Below, piece by piece: positions 58,885 through 64,000 of a DNA stretch of 64,000 bases. Both the position numbers and the translations under genes were made by a program. Numbering within the stretch: the stretch's first letter is position 1; the number at the start of each line of letters is the position of its first letter. This DNA comes from Epinephelus fuscoguttatus (taxonomy: Eukaryota; Chordata; Actinopteri; Perciformes; Serranidae): assembly GCF_011397635.1 (NCBI RefSeq), contig NC_064760.1:26324856-26388855 (forward strand). The letters are read 5' to 3'. The notes under the pieces are model-generated. The model was given only the letters and a program-made list of their open reading frames with translations. It had not been told where the DNA came from and made no database searches.

Positions 58885-59740
58885 ATTTAAAGGAGCAGTG
58901 TGTAAGATAAAGAGAGATTTAGGGCCATCTAGTGGCGAGGATTGCACATTTCAACCGGCTGAAACAGGAGGTTTTTACCAGGAGGCGAATTATCTGCAGA
59001 GGTCTCTTTCTCTCCAAAACAAATAGACCAGAGGCCAGAGCATAAAACTCTGTGTAGATTTATAACTAAAATTGTGTACACACTAAGGTAGAAGTATGCA
59101 TCTGATTCTTTTCATCAGATTTATAAAGCATGCATACGTCTGATTCTGTTTTATAAATCTCAGTAATTGTGCTACTGGACGCATGCGCTCATTTCCACAC
59201 CCACAGTTCACCATGAATGGATATAAAAATGCCCTTAAACATAAGTTTGCATGTCAATACTTGTGCCCCTCCAGCACTTATCCGACCTGTCAATGAGAAA
59301 TATAGCAAAGAAAGGTGATTTAAACCAGTGAAAACACGTTACAAATCAGTGTTTCTGCAACGCTGTTTGGCATGTCGGAGCGGGCTGTTAGCCTAGCGCC
59401 TGCTAATGTGTGCTCACCTTTCCTCTCTAATTACTTAAGATCCAGACATTCAGGAGGTTTTTACCGGCAGCTGAATTATCTGCAGAGGTCTCTCTTAAAC
59501 CAGTTAAAAAGTAAAGCAGTTACATATATTAAAAAAAAAAAAAAAAAAAAAGGGAAAACTGAATACACAAATGGCCCCTTCTAGAGCTATAGTGTTTGGC
59601 CAGGCGGTCGTGGGCTACTGGAAAAACATGTGGCGGCCTCCATTAATGAGGACCTGCTCCCAGTGTAGAAATAAATGGCTCATTCTAAGGTGACGTAAAC
59701 ACAGTTCTTTTTTTCGTACTTCTTATATTCCATTTCTCCC
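58885..59740 (+). repeat. Interspersed repeat family B, rearranged copy
   Basis: It begins GGAGCAGTGTGTAAG and carries ATCTAGTGGCGAGGATTGCA. The word GAGGTCTCT with ATTATCTGCA occurs twice, at about 58991-59010 and 59475-59494, so part of the unit is duplicated. It also contains GAGCGGGCTGTTAGCC, GCCTGCTAATGTGTGCTCAC and GGCTCATTCTAAGGTGACGT. The order and wording match a common percomorph repeat. The right terminus is missing. Confidence 0.55.
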
Positions 59741-59828
59741 CTAACTCCTCCATGCTGAATCTTTAACTGAGGTCCAAAGAGGAAACATTGTTTTGAGTCT
59801 TGATGGTGAGAAAGTAGAGCAGTTTGAC

Positions 59829-59841
59829 AGTGTGTGTGTGT

Positions 59842-59886
<45 letters not shown>
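59829..59886 (+). repeat. (TG)n microsatellite followed by (GA)n
   Basis: TG dinucleotides with a few TGCG interruptions, then a short GAGA run. Confidence 0.95.
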
Positions 59887-60831
59887 TCAGAGAGAAAGTT
59901 AATACATGTGCATGCTTGTGCTCCCATTTCTGTGTGATGGATTAGTCTCCAGGCAGATGACCTAGCCCTTTTGGAGGGATCGTGCTACCAACCCCAAAGC
60001 AGAGTGGATAAATATTTGCCTTTGGTTGTCTTTGGAATGATTAAATATTATTCCAGCTACTGAATAACTCAGATGCTACATCACCATCAGACTACACCGG
60101 CTTTAGTGTCCTTTTTTGAAAGATGCTGCAGCGCTTCGTTTATTTGACCAAAACTAACAATTTATTGACTTAGGATATGAGGCTGGTTATTCTGTATTTC
60201 CTTGATGTCATCAAATCCCATGAAAAGTCCGAAACCAAATCAACAAATTAAATCACACTTGAGTCAAAACTTCCACCAGCCAAGGCCAATGTTGCATTCA
60301 TGTGCTCCTCAGAGGGTTGTTTGTCCAACTTTGGTGTGTTCATTAGCTTTAGGTTATAATGTAAAAACAACATGGATGCTAAAAATATGACGTATTATTA
60401 TTATTATTAAAACAACGTGTTTATCACTAAGAGCAATAGGTGAGCATGAGGTGAGCAATAGAATCCAAACAGAAGCTCATTTTTATAGATTATTTCGGCT
60501 TTGCATGAATGCAGTATAAAGCTGTGGAGGTAGCTGGGACATCTGGCGAATGGTAATGCACTGAAGAGAAGTTCTGAGGGGCGTGCGTGTACGTAACGGA
60601 GTGAGACAGAGAAACTGACACCATATTTTGCAAAGGGTATCAGAACTCGAAAGGTTCGAACGATTCGATATATTTACTTGAATCAACCTGAAGGAACCAA
60701 TGCCAATTGCATGTACTGTAATCTCTCATGGCGCTGTAACTACGCACCCGAGCACCAAATGTGTCTCAGTCCGCTACTGAAAATAGTCCTCAACCTAATA
60801 CAGTACTTTATGTCCTGTTGGTGTTATACTA

Positions 60832-61410
60832 GCACGATGTGATTTTGCAAAGTGAGACGTGCTCCTGGATCAACATCCCACATTGCGTTCCTGGACCAAC
60901 ATTGCAATCAACCAATCACAGCCCTCTGACATCTTCAGTGTTCTGCTGCTGTGCTTCTTTCAAATGTCCTTTGTGCTTCTTCAGAGCTAAGCTAGTTTTC
61001 CAAAATGAAGTTAATACAGTTGAACAAAAACCTTAAAAGCCACTGGGGGACTAGTGAGTTAGCTTGCTAATTAGGTAGGCTATGCTAACAAGTAAGCTAG
61101 CCAACTGGCTAGAATATTGTTCACTGTGGATGATGCAATTTTTCAATTGCAAATACCTGCGATTAACATGTTTTCCCTCCTTTTTTTTTATAACCAATTA
61201 AAAACTTTTTTTTTTTGCAAGATTGCAGTGCTTGTGTTGATCCAGGATTACACTGTCACTTTGACCCTGTATATTTTGTTTATGCTGATCCAGGACAATC
61301 TGATGATGTCAGAAGGCTGTGATTGGTTGAATGCAATGATGGTCCTGGAATACAACGTGGGATGTTGATCCAGGAACATGTCCTACTTGGAAAAATCACA
61401 TCGTGCTGTC
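60832..61410. mobile_element. Long-inverted-repeat (fold-back) element
   Basis: The left arm (GCACGATGTGATTTTGCAAA ... CTCCTGGATCAACATCCCAC ... CAACCAATCACAGCC) is repeated inverted in the right arm for about 110 bp, at roughly 85-90% by eye. The right arm's reverse complement reads GCACGATGTGATTTTTCCAA, then TTCCTGGATCAACATCCCAC and CAACCAATCACAGCC. A further GATCCAGGA word recurs inside the right arm. Possible 6-bp duplication ATACTA at 60826-60831 and 61411-61416. It has no coding capacity. Confidence 0.7.
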
Positions 61411-61429
61411 ATACTATTAGCGTAGTTCT

Positions 61430-61840
61430 ATGAATGGTGGCCTGTCGGTCGTTCGGTCGCTTGGTCAGTCAATGGGTTTACCGTTTTGGTCCAAACTGAG
61501 ATACCTCAAAAACCATTGGATCAATTGTAGCAACTTAGTGATCCAGGCTTGTCATCTAGTGCCCCCATCAGGTCAAAATGTGTCCAGTTTTTTGGTTTGT
61601 GACCAAATACCTGCAAAACTAATGACAGTGCCACCCGTTTTCGCTGTACTTTGTGCTAATAAGCAAACATTAGCATGATAGCATGCTAAACTAACATTAC
61701 ACCTGCTTAACATCAGCATCAGTAGCATCGTTATTGTGAGCATGTTAACCTACATGTTGATGTTAGCATTTAGCTCAAAGCTAGCATAGTTGTAGGGTAG
61801 ACTTGTCTGTATGTTTTGAGCTTAGTGCTCTACAAGGTAG
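61430..61840 (+). repeat. Fish interspersed repeat, family C piece (TTAGCAT-rich)
   Basis: CAAAAACCATTGGATCAATTG and the tail with TTAGCATGATAGCATGCTAA, GAGCATGTTAAC and GTTAGCATTTAGCTCAAAGC are wording seen in many percomorph introns. Ends are not defined. Confidence 0.5.
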
Positions 61841-61845
61841 AGCAA

Positions 61846-62397
61846 CAGTGTCACGTGTATGGCCTCCAGGCCAGACCTGGCCCACCAAAGGATCCAATCT
61901 TGCCCACCGGGTGACTTTTCATGCCTAACATTGATGCTCTTGTGAAGGCAAAAGCCCCGTTTCCACCAAGCAGTACAGTTCAGTTCTGTTTGGTACACTT
62001 TTTTTCCTATTTCCACTGTGAAAAGTTGCGGATGGTACCAATGGGACTGTTCCGTACTGTCCCCATTTTTGGTCACCCCTCTGTTGGGGTACCTAGCACA
62101 CAGGTCTGGTACTAAAAGGTGGCAAAAAAGTGGCAGATTGACTGAACGTTGAAAAACTGAGACACATTGTTGAAACTGCACTTATTTTTCGTAAGACATC
62201 TCAGGCTCTTCAACACCTGTTCTGTAAATGGATGAAAGTTTTCAGAATGTACCTCTTTACACTAAAAGAAAACTGAAAAATGTAGGTGTTGTTATTTATA
62301 GGTTATTATGCAATGGTTTCATTGGTTCGGCCCACTTAAGATCAAATCAGGCTGTACAGTATGTGGCCCATGAACTAAAATGAGTTTGACACCCCTG
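61846..62397. mobile_element. Probable hAT-type element with an internal insertion
   Basis: The right end TGAGTTTGACACCCCTG is the classic terminus of a fish hAT MITE (inverted CAGGGGTGTCAAACTCA). A decayed left end with GTGTCACGTGTATGG and CCTGGCCCACC lies near 61846. Within it, about 61953-62110, sits a GTTTCCACCAAGCAGTACAG / GGTACTAAAAGG segment of another common fish MITE. The outer borders are approximate. Confidence 0.45.
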
Positions 62398-63795
62398 GTA
62401 GATGCATCAGAGGAATACCGACAGATGGACTGATGAACTGGTAGTTTTGGTCTTTTTATGCCACCAAAATGTTGAACACAGCAGCCTTATTCTTTGAAAT
62501 ATACAAAAGTCGAACCAACCAAACACGTATTATTCATAAATCTGTATTTCTCTTTTTGTACCCTTCCTCCATAACACTGGAACACAATACACAGTCAATA
62601 TTATCCATCTGTTCATAATGCTGCTATTTCCTGGTGTCTATCTGTCTGTCTGAGGGGTCTAGAGGGTTTGCGGCGGTGAAATGGAGACATTGGAGCTAGT
62701 ATGGCCCCTTGCCCAACGCTCTGTGATTAGCTCATGGTTTTCCTCTCATTGCTTCACTCACTTGGCTCGTGTGACATTGACGTGAGCACGTGCTTGACAG
62801 GAAGAAAACTTTCAGCTATCTTGGAGATTTGCGTCAGTCAGGCAACATGCAGCCATTCGGCTGCTGTATCTGATGTCCTAATGCAACCCGCTGTGTGTGT
62901 GTCGGCGTGTGTGTGTGCTGAGAGTGTGGTTTAATTGTGAACTATAGACGTGTGTGTTGTAGTAATCAAAGTAATCATCAATTCCCGCATAGGTTGGTGT
63001 ATGTGCCAGCATGAGCTCAGATTTTGAGTGTTTCTGTGTGCGCACTGTGCGGTCACACATACGCACACCTGTGTATTTGACAATGTGTCAATGATGTTTC
63101 GCATTAATGTGAGTCAATCTGGATACTGAGCTCACTGTCATTAATCAGCAGGCAGCAGCAGGGAAGTCTGTTTTTTTTTCCTGTAACCTACTTTCAGATA
63201 GATGGATGGATGTATGACTGAGTAACTGGAGACAAAGAGAAAGGAAAGAGATGAAGAGGAATGAACAAAGGGATGTAATTGTTTGTTTGATTGTTAATGA
63301 CTGCAGGACACAAAGTCCAAATTGTTACCTGATCCACATCTAACCCCACTTTTCCTCTTCCTGTCTCTGCTCCTCTTCGTCTCCCCTCATTCCTGGAAGG
63401 CTCACAGGCGAGCCATAGAGTGACGTGGCCGAGTCGATTTAAAGGTCTGCGGTTCGCCAATTGCAGAGTTGTCTTTTGGGTCTGGATGATGTTTGCCAGG
63501 TTGAGTTTATCTCAGGGCTAGCTGTGCCTAATTCACTTCAGATCACAACCCTGACCGGAGTGTGTGCATGTGTGTGTGTGCTGTTCGCTGAAATATAGGC
63601 TGTCTGCTTCGTTGCATCATAGTCATGGAAAATAATCAGGAAAGTAACGAAAGTTCCTGCAGGTTTCACACACTCTCTCTCTCACACACACTCTAGTCTG
63701 AGCCCTGACATATTGATAAGTGAGCGGCGGCCGGTAACAGAAACCTCCCTGGTTGTTCCATGTGTGTACCAGCTGTGGGAACTGGTGACCACACG

Positions 63796-63837
<42 letters not shown>

Positions 63838-64000
63838 ACACACACACACACAGCCTGACCCAAGGAAAAAGGGGTTCCTCTGAGATCACAGCTGGATCTG
63901 CCACAGGTCAGACATATTTGAAAGGGGAGGAAAGAAAGACGGCAACCATTTAAAACCCTTTGATTCCCCGCAATGTCCAATCAGTAAATTAACTGCAGAA
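62398..64000. other. Right edge, no gene recognised
   Basis: The frames are short and match no known family. A (CA)n microsatellite lies at 63806-63852. Short TG-rich stretches occur near 62891-62920 and 63561-63580. The region could be intronic or upstream sequence of a gene outside the window. Confidence 0.35.
63806..63852 (+). repeat. (CA)n microsatellite
   Basis: CA dinucleotides with one CATA interruption, preceded by a CT run. Confidence 0.95.

Overview
The window reads as nuclear genomic DNA from a teleost, probably a percomorph (spiny-rayed) fish. It is vertebrate-style, intron-rich DNA with GT-AG splice sites, intronic C/D snoRNAs, dinucleotide repeats, and fossils of L2/Rex1-like LINEs, tRNA-derived SINEs and hAT, Harbinger-like and Tc1 DNA elements. 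No bacterial operon, phage or CRISPR feature was seen. Most long open frames are shadows or repeat fragments. The real genes were rebuilt exon by exon, and each rebuilt coding sequence sums to a multiple of three with a protein length close to its family.

Layout: about 1-8.4 kb is intergenic and repeat-rich (LINE and SINE fragments, a 633-bp inverted-repeat element). RACK1 lies at 8.53-13.32 kb (+, 8 exons, 317 aa) and hosts two related SNORD95-like snoRNAs in introns 5 and 6. NME5 lies at 14.45-17.04 kb (+, 5 exons, 208 aa) with an RFX/X-box-like site upstream. HNRNPAB lies at 19.63-21.78 kb (+, 7 coding exons, 338 aa). PHYKPL lies at 23.89-28.51 kb (-, 12 exons, 449 aa), tail-to-tail with HNRNPAB as in human 5q35.3. 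FAM53C lies at 31.41-34.30 kb (+, 4 coding exons, 417 aa). A CtBP co-repressor gene spans 37.78-50.17 kb (+) with two alternative first exons (445 aa and 427 aa products) and a 3' UTR of about 3.7 kb. From about 54 kb to the end no gene was recognised; this part holds MITEs, a LINE fragment, microsatellites and a 579-bp element with long inverted repeats.

The genes are ordinary host genes: ribosome-associated scaffold, ciliary NDP-kinase-like protein, RNA-binding hnRNP, PLP-dependent phospho-lyase of lysine catabolism, FAM53 nuclear protein, and NAD(H)-binding transcriptional co-repressor. In human they map to 5q31 and 5q35, except CtBP. The FAM53C-CtBP neighbourhood is the most interesting point. 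FAM53A/CTBP1 (4p16.3) and FAM53B/CTBP2 (10q26) are also paired in human, so this may be the third member of a paralogous block, with a CtBP copy that mammals lack. The alternative, that it is simply fish ctbp1, cannot be excluded from sequence alone.
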